This document shows, in pieces, positions 13,769-13,914 of a DNA stretch of 13,914 nucleotides (position 1 is the first letter of the stretch; each line of letters begins with the position of its first letter). The DNA lies in the NCBI GenBank assembly GCA_001839685.1, contig MLAK01001413.1:1-13914 (forward strand). Reading direction: 5' to 3'. The position numbers were made by a program, and so were the translations under genes. The notes below the pieces were generated by a model. It did not search any database, had not been told where the DNA came from, and saw only the letters and a list, made by a program, of their open reading frames with translations. The stretch is from Tritrichomonas foetus. Taxonomy: Eukaryota > Parabasalia > Tritrichomonadida > Tritrichomonadidae.

Positions 13769-13914
13769 ATGTCGGAAGTTGTACGTGCTGACTCGATCAA
13801 ACATGACATTGAAAATATTAAACTTTGTTGTGCAGAATATGAAAAACGACTCAAGAACTTTGACATAACTGATCTTCGTAAATTTCATGAAGAGTTAGAA
13901 ATTAATGAGTTAGA
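13769..13914 (+). CDS. Small helical protein of the island, cut by window end
   Basis: The first 48 codons of an open frame that runs off the window. The visible part starts MSEVVRADSIKHDIENIK and is polar and helical throughout, with two adjacent Cys (20-21), a basic EYEKRLKNF and an acidic FHEELEINEL. It is probably coiled coil. The start is supported by GTCACTTCACTTTTTTTT directly before ATGTCGG, the same promoter layout as the plus-strand neighbour at 13392, which ends 110 bases upstream. No family can be assigned from this part. Confidence 0.6.
   Translation, partial: MSEVVRADSIKHDIENIKLCCAEYEKRLKNFDITDLRKFHEELEINEL

Noticed and set aside
13672..13866. Minus-strand 64-residue frame over the last small gene
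   Set aside because: It runs across the promoter dyad and antisense to the better supported gene at 13769. The bidirectional look of the dyad leaves a small chance of antisense transcription.
1..13914. tRNA, rRNA, CRISPR arrays, bacterial ribosome binding sites, retrotransposon reverse transcriptase
   Set aside because: I looked for B-box (GGTTCRAAYCC) patterns, conserved rRNA blocks, spaced identical repeats, Shine-Dalgarno motifs and reverse transcriptase motifs, and saw none.

Overview
This window looks like nuclear DNA of a single-celled eukaryote, most likely a trichomonad parabasalid (Tritrichomonas or Trichomonas type). The reasons are intron-free genes including two of 3.6-3.9 kb, AT-rich spacers, very short apparent 5' leaders, and initiator-like TCA-C/T-T motifs 10-25 bases upstream of most start codons. 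That matches the TCA(+1)YW initiator known from Trichomonas vaginalis. AATAAA or TAAA signals lie on or next to several stop codons. The species call is inference; no rRNA or other marker is present.

Layout. 1-432: spacer with a poly-purine/pyrimidine hairpin and a large perfect inverted repeat built around a CGGTC tandem array, ahead of a Rab5-type small GTPase gene (433-1011, +). 1012-1612: spacer dominated by nine copies of a 21-bp minisatellite. 1613-2794 (-): a membrane-anchored, Asn/Gln-rich low-complexity protein. 2795-3241: a divergent promoter region. 3242-7150 (+): a 1302-residue ARM/HEAT-like alpha-solenoid protein that I cannot name. 7151-7677: a convergent 3' spacer. 7678-11283 (-): a 1201-residue protein that I recognise as FANCD2, the monoubiquitinated clamp of the Fanconi anaemia DNA crosslink repair pathway. 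The ubiquitin-acceptor lysine appears to be conserved as Lys535.

11284-12716 is mostly non-coding. It holds one possible small gene (11516-11770, -; weak prefoldin likeness) and then an unusual cluster of short perfect palindromes (12342-12523) followed by a long hairpin (12550-12610).

12717-13914 is different in kind: four small genes on both strands in 1.2 kb, all starting ATGTC, with short spacers. All four share the same TCAYTT-type promoter right next to the ATG, and two share a nearly identical 34-bp upstream element. None matches a family I recognise. One is a single-pass membrane protein, one is an FG-dipeptide plus coiled-coil protein, and one (cut by the window end) is helical. The compact layout suggests a virus-like or Maverick/Polinton-like element, or another accessory island, whose edge may lie in the palindrome-rich stretch. 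This is the best candidate here for something undescribed.

The Rab, solenoid, low-complexity and FANCD2 genes show no sign of a shared pathway; they look like ordinary, independently transcribed neighbours.
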